NCBI GenBank assembly: GCA_036245805.1
Contig: BTRK01000005.1
Span: 8,308,001 to 8,372,000 of the forward strand
DNA from: Pristionchus mayeri
Lineage: Eukaryota > Nematoda > Chromadorea > Rhabditida > Neodiplogasteridae
Length of the DNA: 64,000 nt
Direction of reading: 5' to 3'
The notes below the pieces were generated by a model. The model did no database searches. It was not told where the DNA came from and worked only from the letters and a program-made list of their open reading frames with translations. This document shows, in pieces, positions 46,701-57,494 of the stretch. Each line of letters starts with the position of its first letter. Positions within the stretch are counted from its first letter, which is position 1. Both the position numbers and the translations under genes were made by a program.

Positions 46701-49404
46701 ACTTGACTGGTTCTAAGTTCTTAAGAACGTGATAGCTAAATCCCGGTAACATATCCAAGCAATCTTTCCCACGATCTCAGCGCACCGTTACATCTAAACT
46801 CCCGGTTTCCAGTTAACTACTTGACTGGTTCTAAGTTCTTAAGAACGTGATAGCTAAATACCGGGAACATATTCAAGCATTCTTTCCGAAGATGTTTACT
46901 ACTGACGTTTCTAAGTTTCTAAGAAAGTGAGAGCTAAATGCCAGGAACATTTCCAAGCATTCTTTACGATATCACCGCCCAATTAACCTAAACTTTCGGT
47001 TTCCAGTTAACTACTTGACTGGTTCTAAGTTCTTAAGAACGTGATAGCTAAATACCGGGAACATATTCAAGCATTCTTTCCGAAGATGTTTACTACAGAC
47101 GTTTCTAAGTTTCTAAGAAAGTGAGAGCTAAATGCCAGGAACATATCCAAGCATTCTTTACGATATCACCACCCAATTAACCTAAACTTTCGGTTTCCAG
47201 TTAACTACTTGACTGGTTCTAAGTTCTTAAGAACGTGATAGCTAAATCCCGGTAACATATCCAAGCAATCTTTCCCACGATCTCAGCGCTCCGTTACATC
47301 TAAACTCCCGGTTTCCAGTTAACTACTTGACTGGTTCTAAGTTCTTAAGAACGTGATAGCTAAATACCGGGAACATATTCAAGCATTCTTTCCGAAGATG
47401 TTTACTACTGACGTTTCTAAGTTTCTAAGAAAGTGAGAGCTAAATGCCAGGAACATATCCAAGCATTCTTTACGATATCACCACCCAATTAACCTAAACT
47501 TTCGGTTTCCAGTTAACTACTTGACTGGTTCTAAGTTCTTAAGAACGTGATAGCTAAATCCCGGTAACATATCCAAGCAATCTTTCCCACGATCTCAGCG
47601 CTCCGTTACATCTAAACTCCCGGTTTCCAGTTAACTACTTGACTGGTTCTAAGTTCTTAAGAACGTGATAGCTAAATACCGGGAACATATTCAAGCATTC
47701 TTTCCGAAGATGTTTACTACTGACGTTTCTAAGTTTCTAAGAAAGTGAGAGCTAAATGCCAGGAACATATCCAAGCATTCTTTACGATATCACCACCCAA
47801 TTAACCTAAACTTTCGGTTTCCAGTTAACTACTTGACTGGTTCTAAGTTCTTAAGAACGTGATAGCTAAATCCCGGTAACATATCCAAGCAATCTTTCCC
47901 ACGATCTCAGCGCTCCGTTACATCTAAACTCCCGGTTTCCAGTTAACTACTTGACTGGTTCTAAGTTCTTAAGAACGTGATAGCTAAATACCGGGAACAT
48001 ATTCAAGCATTCTTTCCGAAGATGTTTACTACTGACGTTTCTAAGTTTCTAAGAAAGTGAGAGCTAAATGCCAGGAACATATCCAAGCATTCTTTACGAT
48101 ATCACCACCCAATTAACCTAAACTTTCGGTTTCCAGTTAACTACTTGACTGGTTCTAAGTTCTTAAGAACGTGATAGCTAAATCCCGGTAACATATCCAA
48201 GCAATCTTTCCCACGATCTCAGCGCACCGTTACATCTAAACTCCCGGTTTCCAGTTAACTACTTGACTGGTTCTAAGTTCTTAAGAACGTGATAGCTAAA
48301 TCCCGGTAACATATCCAAGCAATCTTTCCCACGATCTCAGCGCTCCGTTACATCTAAACTCCCGGTTTCCAGTTAACTACTTGACTGGTTCTAAGTTCTT
48401 AAGAACGTGATAGCTAAATACCGGGAACATATTCAAGCATTCTTTCCGAAGATGTTTACTACTGACGTTTCTAAGTTTCTAAGAAAGTGAGAGCTAAATG
48501 CCAGGAACATATCCAAGCATTCTTTACGATATCACCACCCAATTAACCTAAACTTTCGGTTTCCAGTTAACTACTTGACTGGTTCTAAGTTCTTAAGAAC
48601 GTGATAGCTAAATCCCGGTAACATATCCAAGCAATCTTTCCCACGATCTCAGCGCACCGTTACATCTAAACTCCCGGTTTCCAGTTAACTACTTGACTGG
48701 TTCTAAGTTCTTAAGAACGTGATAGCTAAATCCCGGTAACATATCCAAGCAATCTTTCCCACGATCTCAGCGCTCCGTTACATCTAAACTCCCGGTTTCC
48801 AGTTAACTACTTGACTGGTTCTAAGTTCTTAAGAACGTGATAGCTAAATACCGGGAACATATTCAAGCATTCTTTCCGAAGATGTTTACTACTGACGTTT
48901 CTAAGTTTCTAAGAAAGTGAGAGCTAAATGCCAGGAACATATCCAAGCATTCTTTACGATATCACCACCCAATTAACCTAAACTTTCGGTTTCCAGTTAA
49001 CTACTTGACTGGTTCTAAGTTCTTAAGAACGTGATAGCTAAATCCCGGTAACATATCCAAGCAATCTTTCCCACGATCTCAGCGCTCCGTTACATCTAAA
49101 CTCCCGGTTTCCAGTTAACTACTTGACTGGTTCTAAGTTCTTAAGAACGTGATAGCTAAATACCGGGAACATATTCAAGCATTCTTTCCGAAGATGTTTA
49201 CTACTGACGTTTCTAAGTTTCTAAGAAAGTGAGAGCTAAATGCCAGAAACATATCCAAGCATTCTTTACGATATCACCACCCAATTAACCTAAACTTTCG
49301 GTTTCCAGTTAACTACTTGACTGGTTCTAAGTTCTTAAGAACGTGATAGCTAAATCCCGGTAACATATCCAAGCAATCTTTCCCACGATCTCAGCGCACC
49401 GTTA
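40793..49404. repeat. 8.6 kb higher-order satellite array
   Basis: Three related unit types occur: a (118 bp, contains GTTCTTAAGAAC and CCCACGATCTCAGCG), b (82 bp, a truncated form with ACCGGGAACATATTC and GAAGATG) and c (112 bp, contains TTTCTAAGTTTCTAAGAAAG and ATATCACCACCCAATTAACC). Measured from ACCGGGAAC in each b unit, successive spacings are 194 (bc), 312 (bc+a) or 430 (bc+a+a), with no indels. Their order is mostly 430-430-312-312-312, a 1796-bp repeat at 41784, 43580 and 45376. Units are almost identical internally; the first 150-250 bp at the left edge are degenerate. No long open frame exists across 39.4-49.8 kb. Whether it is centromeric, heterochromatic or otherwise functional is unknown. 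Confidence 0.95.
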
Positions 49405-50146
49405 GTGAAGGTTTATAACGAATTACGAGAAAATATGCACGATTCATTGATAATACTGTTTTATGAATTTACTTGTTATAGAATAGAATAGATAATAGAA
49501 TGTATAAATCTATTCTATTCTATTCTATAAAATAAGCGGAAAATGGAAATTATGAGATTGTTGCATCTCTGTTTCACAGAGCGGCGGCTATGAAAAAATA
49601 TACATAAAATACAATTCCTAGCATTGAATAAATCAAAACAGGGGAACTCTCCACAACGGTTTCTCACCTTCACTAACGAAAAACGAAACTCGAGCGAAGA
49701 AGATGACGTTTGGAGGGAGGAGTTCTGGAATGAGTCGTTTACCGATTTGGTAAGTGATTTCGACGAAATACCGTTTAAAAACTGTTAGATAAAATCTTTA
49801 AAAAATTAAATTCAGTTAAAACGGTGAAAATGTTTCATCTCAGTACAGTAAGAAAGTTTGTCATATCTGGACAGATATGATGACTGTGGAGTGGTAGCGT
49901 CGACGAGAAAAATAGAGCTGGTGAGTGATTTATGAATGAAGAGAGCACTGAAGACATGACGATAATGATCTACTTCATTTTCATGCACGAACCTTTGCGC
50001 ATAAACAATTGGTGACATTATGTCGAATAAATCCGGAGAACAAGTCCATGGCGGAATTGTGCTGCGCGTGCGCAACAAGTAAATTCATAAAACAGTATTA
50101 TCAATGAATCGTGCATTTTTTCTCGTAATTCGTTATAAACCTTCAC
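49405..50146. repeat. Inverted repeat abutting the satellite edge
   Basis: 49405-49477 (starts GTGAAGGTTTATAACGAATT) is mirrored at 50074-50146, with arms of about 73 bp and few mismatches. The satellite stops inside a monomer at 49404, exactly where the left arm starts. The right arm alone is present in the duplicate locus near 54065-54130. Confidence 0.7.
49642..49897 (+). CDS. Two-exon coding-like block next to the satellite
   Basis: Exon 49642-49749 lies between acceptor AATCAAAACAG and donor TTG|GTAAGTG, phase 0 at both ends: GNSPQRFLTFTNEKRNSSEE, DDVWREEFWNESFTDL. A second acceptor ATGTTTCATCTCAG (to 49843) gives YSKKVCHIWTDMMTVEW then TAG, also phase 0. A minus-strand frame overlaps the second exon, and one of them is accidental. 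It lies inside the 49405-50146 inverted repeat and could be element-derived. No family recognised. Confidence 0.3.
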
Positions 50147-50237
50147 TTTATATGTACGAGCCAGCCTTCAGAAAATATAGGATAGAAATTTAGAAAATAG
50201 AGGAAACGAAAACGTGAAAGATAGATACATCTCTGTT

Positions 50238-51232
50238 TCACAGGGTCTTCACCTCTAACTGGGTTTGATTTCCCAGCTTCCGTCCTTTCCTGTGTCGAAT
50301 AAAACAATTTGTTAACATTATTGAATTCAAAATACAGTCAATTGTCCACCTTCCGAGACCAGAGGTTGAGGGTCTCGTGGATGAAGATGCAGAAGAGTGA
50401 GGAAGTAGAGTAGGAGGCAGGCATGCATATTTTAAATTGAAACACCTGGTTTCCCACATGATTTCGATGGAATAACAACACTGAGAAATAACAAATAATA
50501 ATTAAAATCAATTATCAATCGTTAATTATTGTTCCCAGTAAATATAACCTTCCAGGCGACACTAAATGAGCATACCCTTTAAATGTAAAAATGTGCCTAT
50601 CATTGCCAATATGTCTGAAGTGGCAGTCAGACAAATATTTTTCATCTTTCCTGAAAATTGAAAAGTGCTATTTGAATTATATCAAGCACCCAAGATAAGT
50701 TTATTCGCACAGATTTGCTACTCATCCGATCCCGAATCATAAAAAGAAAGAAAAACTCACTTCAGAGCATCTGCCGCCTTTCCTCCACTTTAGCTATTTT
50801 CTTCTCTGCTTTGGTAGTCGCTCGATCGATATTCTCAGTTGGCTTCGAAAAGATCGTGAACGAGAGAATCGTATAGTAGAAGAATATTCATTAGAATATA
50901 CAACATTATTTTTATTTAATTAGGCATCTTAGCGCTGCGCCTTTATAATATTAGAAATGGATTAATCGGAATGTGACAATTGAACGAACATTGCGAGTAC
51001 CATGCTCAATATAAAAACTAATTGTCGAAGTTTCTTTGGATATATGCAATTACTAAAATACGACGTCGTCCACGAACTTTCTAAATCTCACCTTGCAGCA
51101 GATCTTCGAGCGAGTCATCCATCACTTGCTTCACTTTGTCGTTTATTATTATTTGAGCGTCCTGCCTACAGATCATTGGAATCCCAAAATGTTAACAATT
51201 TTAGTGCGCTTGCAGAAACACGAATGGGCATA
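50238..51232 (-). CDS. Small multi-exon gene, duplicate copy A (splice sites intact)
   Basis: An acceptor TTTTCTCAG ends 1 nt before ATG (51231-51229), as at trans-spliced nematode 5' ends. Exon 51232-51197 reads MPIRVSASALK and ends in phase 2 at GTTAAC; exon 51165-51092 follows GATCTGTAG and reads QDAQIIINDKVKQVMDDSLE, DLLQ, ending at AAG|GTGAGA. Further conserved blocks are a hydrophobic segment after CGACAATTAG (VFILSMVLAMFV, possible membrane helix), exon 50842-50761 (PTENIDRATTKAEKKIAKV, donor GAA|GTGAGT), and a Ser-rich block near 50350-50440 (HSSASSSTRPSTSGLGRWTI). Copy B at 54215-55461 keeps these in the same order. A one-base deletion is suspected in the 50.8 kb exon. Coiled-coil-like with one hydrophobic segment; a SNARE-like protein is conceivable but unproven. 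The order and membership of downstream exons are uncertain. Confidence 0.4.
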
Positions 51233-51470
51233 CTGAGAAAACTTTGAAAAAATTGCAATCGCTTCTAAATTTTGACGATCAAATCCCCTTAAATTCAAGA
51301 ATCGGTCTTGCGAGATTTTAGGTACTACGTCGGATGAGAATTGTGAAGTCATGCCGCGTTCCATATATTAATCGTATGACGTCATAGTTCTCATCCGAAC
51401 TAGTGCCGATATTTTGGCAATGTCTCCACAGCTGGATAACATAGAAGAAAGAAGCAAACATGGAAAATAT

Positions 51471-51840
51471 TAAAGAAGGAGTGTCAGCAAAGTTAAATTT
51501 TTGAGGATGTCGTAACCATGACCTAGACAATCATCCAACGATGATAGTGCGAGCTAAGAGGATAGGCAAAGGTCAACCGCATGGCTCAGTGGTAAAGCAG
51601 TCGCCGCGTAATCGGAAGGTTGCGGGTTCAAATCCCCCAGTTTTTGAAAAATCTTCTAGATATTTGAATTCCCGCACGTCCCTTCACTTCAAGCCCTCCT
51701 TGGCCATCAGCCAACTAATGATAACTCGGTTCAAAATGGAGATACGCATTAGAAATTTTCAGAATCTTTTATGGTTGTACAAAGGTCGGTCATGGTTATG
51801 AAAACGTCAAAATTTCAACTTTGCTGACAGTCCTTCTTTA
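51471..51840. mobile_element. 370-bp inverted-repeat element with a tRNA-like centre
   Basis: TAAAGAAGGAGTGTCAGCAAA at the left mirrors the right end with single mismatches, and pairing continues through ATGGTTACGAC/AACCATGACC. The unpaired centre contains the tRNA-like segment 51577-51645. The element sits in a block (about 51245-51927) that copy B of the surrounding duplication lacks, so it is a later insertion. Confidence 0.65.
51577..51645 (+). repeat. tRNA-like (SINE-type) segment
   Basis: A-box-like TGGCTCAGTGGTAAAGC (from 51582) and B box GGTTCAAATCC (51625-51635), with a T stem of 4 of 5 pairs. The anticodon stem pairs poorly and the acceptor ends do not pair, so this is a tRNA-derived repeat rather than a tRNA gene. 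Confidence 0.55.
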
Positions 51841-51927
51841 AAGACGACTTTTTCGTACGACAATCTGAGTGCATGAATAACCATCAAAAACATCAACAAC
51901 CGACTTCCACTCCTCTTCCGCCACCTG

Positions 51928-52011
51928 TACTATGTTATCCATCCAGCACCTCCTTCAGCACGTCGGCGAGAGAGCGACGAGAGGGGAACAACTGCTCTGA
52001 ACCTGTAAGGA
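51928..52011 (-). CDS. Exon-like block upstream of duplicate gene A
   Basis: After acceptor AATCCTTACAG the minus strand reads SEQLFPSRRSLADVLKEVLDG then TAA. The paralogous block near 55500-55570 reads SEDLYLFRHSLADTLNEVLDG then TAA, with a changed acceptor (CTTACTTG). The conserved frame and stop suggest the 3' end of another gene lying just upstream on the same strand; in copy B only about 40 nt separate this stop from the next gene's ATG, as within a nematode operon. Confidence 0.35.
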
Positions 52012-52149
52012 TTTTTTTTCTTAAAGATTATGTGTCTAACAAATTGCATTTGAAATGGGATGCAAATTGCATCCAAGATATAAAACTTCGGAAATGGAGG
52101 TTGATTCATGTTCTTTTGTGCTTCAAGAGAAATACGTAGGAATTTACAG

Positions 52150-52719
52150 CCTTCTTGAATCAGTAAATCGGCCACTTCGTAGACTCAAAAATCCATTATT
52201 ATACAAAAGGAAAAGTCGGTACCATATGCCAATCAATAATTAGTATTGGGACAACTACCGCATACCAATCGATAATTATCAGTGGGTCAGCGAATATGCC
52301 GTGAGTCAGATATACGATTTTGACCTTTGATCTATTAATTACCATATACCAATCAATAATTAGCATTGATAAACTACCGTATACAATCGATAATTAGCCA
52401 CGGGTCACATATTATTCCATGGGTCAGATTTATAATTTTAATTTTTGAATTCCGTTAGGACGGGCCCCCGCCGTAGGCGGGTGCAAGCCAGGCTAGTAAA
52501 TCATAAGCCGGCAGTGTATTATACAAGCTAAAATCTCTGCTGTGACAGCTGAAGAAGGTCAAATATCAATCACAGGGCATGGAAATGGGAATATTGTAGT
52601 TGCGATGACTTTCAAGGGCATCGTTAAAATGACTCGTTAAAATGAAATTAATTCAAAATCCTGCTATTCTAGCGCTTCATCATTGTATTTTTTTCCTCGA
52701 ATGAGGTGATCAGTACAAT
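52150..52719. other. Intergenic DNA with TACCGTATACCAATCGATA-type words
   Basis: 52200-52440 has repeated CCATATACCAATCGATAATT and GGGTCAG words related to the hAT-like family at 34801-35432. A GGCGGGTGCAAGCC patch lies near 52475. No gene supported. Confidence 0.35.
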
Positions 52720-52728
52720 GGTGACTCG

Positions 52729-53101
52729 GGGGGACGACATTTGCGCAAACGACATTTGCGCAACTAAGCACCTCTCGCTTGGCAGAAGGCGTAGCAAATT
52801 GGGAGTGGTTGCATTGTTATCAGTATGCCCTGTACTACATTTTCATATATAAATTTTGGGGGGGCGATATTGAGTTTTACCCTAAATCAAAGACCCGGGG
52901 TTCATGGTATACGGATTTCCATGACCCCCTATACGTTGAAACTCAATATCGCCTGGTAACAAAATTTATATATGCAAATGTAGTACAGGGCATACTGGTA
53001 ACAATGAAACAACTCCCAAGTTCCTACACCTTCTGTCAACCGAGAGGTACTTAGTTGCGCAAATGTCGTTTGCACAAATGTCGCCCCCCCCCCCCCCCCC
53101 C
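52729..53101. mobile_element. MITE with G/C-run termini and 8-9 bp target duplication
   Basis: GGTGACTCG occurs at 52720-52728 and again at 53102-53110. Between them the element begins GGGGGACGACATTTGCGC and ends in the mirror sequence followed by a C17 run; arms pair through CATTTGCGCAACTAAG, CACCTCTCG and AACTCAATATCGCC. The 8-9 bp duplication is hAT-like. A partial copy of its right half lies at 62076-62214. Confidence 0.7.
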
Positions 53102-53110
53102 GGTGACTCG

Positions 53111-54064
53111 ACATGTTCGAAGAAAAATAAATTGGCTCATCGGCACTAGCTGCATTTGCTTCGTCCATCTGTCCTCAAAAGTCGTGCATTCTCTCCGTCA
53201 TCACGTGCGATTACTTGGCACTTCTTATCTCCCCCCAGACTCAGTTAAGAATCGGGAAACTCGAAGTCAAAACACCGACAAAACCTGTCCTAGCGACAAA
53301 GTCCGAGCAGAGAATTCAGAATTTGAGCAGCGCCTTCGGCCGCACAAGTGAAATACTCTCCTCCGACTGGTCACCCAGACAGTGAAACGCTACACTTAGC
53401 TGTTTCGGTTCACTCCAACTTGCTACGCTTAGCTACTCGCCCTGAATTCATCGAACTTTAAGTTATACAATATGATTTATTCGCTTTCTGGAAAATGTAA
53501 AATGTTTACATGTCGGTTTCACGCACTAGAATGAGTGTATGGTGGTCGCCGGTTCTATAACAAAACATATGACTAACAAACAATGAGCATGATTCAACCA
53601 ACAGAATGTTTTAAATAATTAACATTTTGAATATTTCTTGAAGAGTTTAGAAACATAACCGCGACTATTTTTTTGCTCGTTTCATTTTTGGATCAATAAC
53701 TTTCGAACAACGCCAAATCAATAATTTCGACGTTTAATCCACCGAGGAACCGGCATATTTACAGATCGTGTTTGTTTTTGTTTGGTTCGCCAGTTGAACG
53801 GAATCACCTGAATCTGTTAAGCCAATTACATATATATATCATTGCTGAAGCAGTAATGCACCATTCGAGTTAATTTATAAAAATTCCTGCGAGTGTTAAG
53901 ACTAGCAAAAAATGTTGAGATGCGCGCATATATTGCAGCCTTCACAGAGGATCATCAGACGGCAATTCAACAAGAGTATATATAATACAATTGTTTCAAT
54001 TCGAAATCACGCTAATATTAAGGAAGCTAGAAAGGACTACTTAAACAGTAATAAACAAAGATTT
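53111..54064. other. Intergenic DNA, no supported gene
   Basis: Contains TGTCGGTTTCACGCACTAG near 53511. No exon pair or repeat boundary recognised. Confidence 0.3.
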
Positions 54065-55575
54065 CATAAACAGTATTGTCAATGAATCTTGTCGATTCTC
54101 TCGTAAATTGTAATAAACCTTCGCTTTATATGTACCAGCCAGCCTTTAGAAAATATAGGATAGAAAGTTAGAAAATAGAAGAAAGGAAAAAAGTGAGAAA
54201 TTGATCTCACAGATTCTTCACCTCTAACTGTATTCTCTTTCTTGACTCCCTTTCTTTCGTGTGTTGAATAAAACAAAAATACAATTACATTATTGAATTC
54301 AAAATACAGTCAATTGTCCACTTTCCGAGACCAGAGTTCGATGGAATCGTGGATGCAGATGCAGAAGAAGTGAGGAAGTAGATTAGGAGACAGGCATGAA
54401 TATTTTACATTGTAATACTTGATTTCCAATACCTGGTTTCAATGCCTGGTGATGGAATAATTTCGATGGAATTTCGATGGAATAACAACACTGAAAAATA
54501 ACTAATAATGATTAAAATCAACTATCAATCATAATTATTATTCACTGTCTTCCAGGCGGGTAACCTATAGCACAGGCCAACTGGAGTAATCTCATGAAGC
54601 GCCGGTATCATAAAGGAATACCAAGGAACTACAACACGCCGCTGTTTGTCTGAATTTGTTGTTTGTCTGTAACACGCTAGTTGCTCCCATCAGAGTTCAC
54701 GCTTTGCCTTCCAAAACTTTGCGAAACAAAAAAAAATACTAGACCCTTTCAATGTAAAAAAGTATGCCTATCAATTCGATTATGCCTGATGGGGCTGTCA
54801 GACAATATCTTTCCAGAAATTTGCCAGCGCGGTTTGAGTTTTATCAAGCGCTCAAACGAAGTTTATTCTTACCGAATTGATAATCACCCTGTACAGAATC
54901 CAACTATAAAGAAAAAATAACTTACTTCGCAGATTCAACCGTTTTTCCCGCCAGTTTCTCTATTGTCTTCTCTGATTTGGTCGTCGCTCGATCGATATTT
55001 TCATTCAGCTACGAGTAGATATCGCAAACGAGAGAATCGAATAGTAGAAGAATCTTCTTCAGAATATTCTTTAGAATATACAACATTATTTTTTATCTCG
55101 TTTGACATCATAGCTCTGCGCCTGTATAATATTAGAAATGAATTAATCGGAGTGTGATAATTTCAACGAACATGACGAGTACCATGCTCAATGCAAAAAC
55201 TAATAGTCGCAGTTTATTTGGATATATAAAGAACAATACACTAAAAATACACGAAAAATAGAAAAATACAATAATAAATACTGAAAATACGACGTCGTCC
55301 ACGAACTTTCTAAATCTCATCTTGCAGCAGATCTTCGAGCGAGTCATCCATCACGTGCTTCACTTTGTCGTTTATTATTATCTGAGAGTACTGCCTACAG
55401 ATTATTAGAATCCCAAAACCTGCACAAAGTTTGTGCGCTTGCAGAAACACGAATGGGCATACTGAGAAAACTTTGGAACTTTGGAAAAACTCCACTATGT
55501 TATCCATCCAACACCTCATTCAGCGTGTCAGCGAGAGAGTGACGAAAGAGGTACAAATCCTCGGAACCAAGTAAG
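54065..55575 (-). pseudogene. Duplicate copy B of the 50.1-52.0 kb gene locus
   Basis: Collinear with 50085-51245 plus 51928-52011, lacking the 51.25-51.93 kb insertion. ATG at 55460-55458 again follows TTTTCTCAG; first exon MPIRVSASAQT; second exon from 55394 reads QYSQIIINDKVKHVMDDSLE, DLLQ; hydrophobic block RLLVFALSMVLVMFVEIITL; exon 55008-54926 reads LNENIDRATTKSEKTIEKL, AGKTVESAK with donor GAA|GTAAGT. The donor after the second exon is AAG|ATGAGA instead of AAG|GTGAGA, so splicing there should fail and the frame runs to TAG two codons later. Probably a pseudogene or a shortened product. Confidence 0.45.
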
Positions 55576-55894
55576 TTCAAATCTAACAAAAGATCATGTA
55601 TCTAACTAATTGTATTCGACGTACAATGCAACTTGCACCTAAAATAGGAAACTTCGGGAATGAAATTTGCTTCATGTTCTGTGAATTTTAACCTCAAGGC
55701 TGACGCAGGCGCTCAATACTCTTAATCTCGTAGTCGAAGATAAATTATGCACGTCTCTCTCATCCAGAAAGCAAAATATTTTAGCGACTTTCGCGTTTCA
55801 GCAGCGCATTATCCCTCGATGGTGACAACGGCGACAATGTAGCGGACGTATTTCGGGAATGTAACAATAATTAAATTCGTTGAGAATTTTCAAT
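55576..55894. other. Intergenic DNA, no supported gene
   Basis: No feature recognised. Confidence 0.3.
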
Positions 55895-56147
55895 TTAAAG
55901 GAGGAGCAAACTCAAAATGCAAATTTTGAAGCTATCATATGCACTGCCTCGAGCTCCACAACGATAAGAAGCTTAGAAATTTTCACATTGGTGTCTCCAT
56001 TCCGAACAGAGTTATAGCTAGTTGGATGGGAGCCAGACCAGGGAAAGCTGAGGGAAGGGGGCGAGATAGCACGCGACTTGAAGAGAGTACGCCCCTATGT
56101 GAAACATATTCCAACCAGGCGCGCGTTTGCATTTACTCTTCCTTTAA
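55895..56147. mobile_element. TTAA-flanked MITE, copy 3 of 3
   Basis: 253 bp, TTAAAGGAGGAGCAAA ... TTTACTCTTCCTTTAA. Each terminus has one substitution compared with copy 1, so this copy is slightly more decayed. Confidence 0.8.
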
Positions 56148-56974
56148 CGACTGCAGTGACGCTCTGGTCAGATTTATCGTTATCCCATTCCATTAAATTC
56201 TTTCTCTCAATAAAATACTTTCACCAATCTCATATTATACGCCGCATGATTTCTCTTTTTTCTTGCACTGCCCCTCTCTCGTTCAATGCAATTACAATTT
56301 TCGCAAATATCATAAAAAAGCCACAAAAATATCCAACATAACATCCCTATATTTGAGACATCAGCTAACATTCGAAATATTTTTTAAAGTATTGTATTTC
56401 AACATCAAAACCTGATGCTACTGCGCTTGTAATCAAGCATAAATGTCTCACGTGAGGGCATCATCAATCTGCTACGTTTTCGGCCTAAACAAACTATTCC
56501 ATCCATCCCTCACCCGTAGTCTGTACTTTCACCCGCCGGTTTACCGCTTTTTCTGATTTCTATCAAGATCGATTGCTGCAGTCAACGATGTATCCCTTAT
56601 TAGTCATAGAGAAACACCAACTTCAATCATCCACTCACCTTTGGTCTGTCCACATCCGCTGCTACTTGTCGGACGCATCACTGTTCCTCCGCAGCGTTTG
56701 GGACTGAATGGAGTCATCTTTGATCGTTGAGAGAATGAATTCGCAGCATGAACTCTGTTCACAGTTCATTCCGATCAGCGACGTGGATGGGACGACCTGA
56801 AAAGATAATGATAACTTGAAAAGATAACTTATTCATCTTTTCCGTTCATCCAATCAAGATGGATATCAACTAAAATTTCAATTATAATTTTCCCGGTAAT
56901 CGTGCTAACTCACAGCCGTCTTCGCGCTTCGGCAAGACTATGGAACACTGAGCTTCGAGAACAAGCTAATTCTG
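56148..56974. other. Intergenic DNA, no supported gene
   Basis: No exon boundaries or repeats recognised beyond short AT-rich runs. Confidence 0.25.
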
Positions 56975-57323
56975 TTGAATGTTCCAGGTGTAATCATTCT
57001 GATTCTTGAAAGGGTAGCACTCACGTCCTCACTAAAACATAAAAATAACTCATCGCTGATTCACCGTCAGTTCCGCGTATTAATCTGCTATTCCATTGCT
57101 TTGTATTTCCCTCTCTCGAAACTGCTTGATGGTCGTCTCGAAGATATTGATAGGTCTGAACACTGAAAGTGCTCTCTTTCTCATTTTTGTTTTGCTCTTC
57201 GTAGTGCAGAGTAATCGACCATGGTCCAGTCAAGAAGTTTCGAAGTATCATCGAATCATGAATGCTCCAGATGTAATCAATCTCTGATGCAAAATCCACC
57301 GCATTTCTTCGCAACTGAGTCAA
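56975..57323 (-). CDS. Minus-strand coding-like segment with repeated SExDY..IHDS motif
   Basis: Open from 57323 to 57021 on the minus strand: LRRNAVDFASEIDYIWSIHD, SMILRNFLTGPWSITLHYEE, ending YFYVLVRT. The block SEIDYIWSIHDS..NFL..P.SI is repeated in decayed form at 38.6 kb and partially at about 56975-57015 (NQNDYTWNIQQN). Conservation of the frame in three places supports coding origin. No start codon context or domain recognised. Confidence 0.35.
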
Positions 57324-57494
57324 TTTTCCTCGACCCCCCTACTAACCTATACTCGAAGTGTACAGATATGAAGACATCACGATTTTGCTGACCGTAGTCG
57401 TCCTGATAATATTTGTTGGCTTGTATGCGCGCAAATACCGCTCTTGAATTGCATTGTGAGCAACTAGCTGATATTATGTATCGTGTACACTCAA

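Noticed and set aside
40793..49404. Satellite as a CRISPR-like array or a repetitive protein gene
   Set aside because: There are no unique spacers between repeats, and stops occur in every frame of each monomer; no long open frame crosses it.
49812..50078. Minus-strand gene of 88 codons
   Set aside because: Overlaps the plus-strand exons that have better splice signals, starts without ATG, and lies in an inverted-repeat element; could not be decided in its favour.
50900..50930. Telomere-type repeat TTAGGC
   Set aside because: Only isolated single copies occur in the window; no array.
51577..51645. Functional tRNA gene
   Set aside because: A and B boxes are present but acceptor and anticodon stems do not pair, and no anticodon can be placed in a 7-nt loop.
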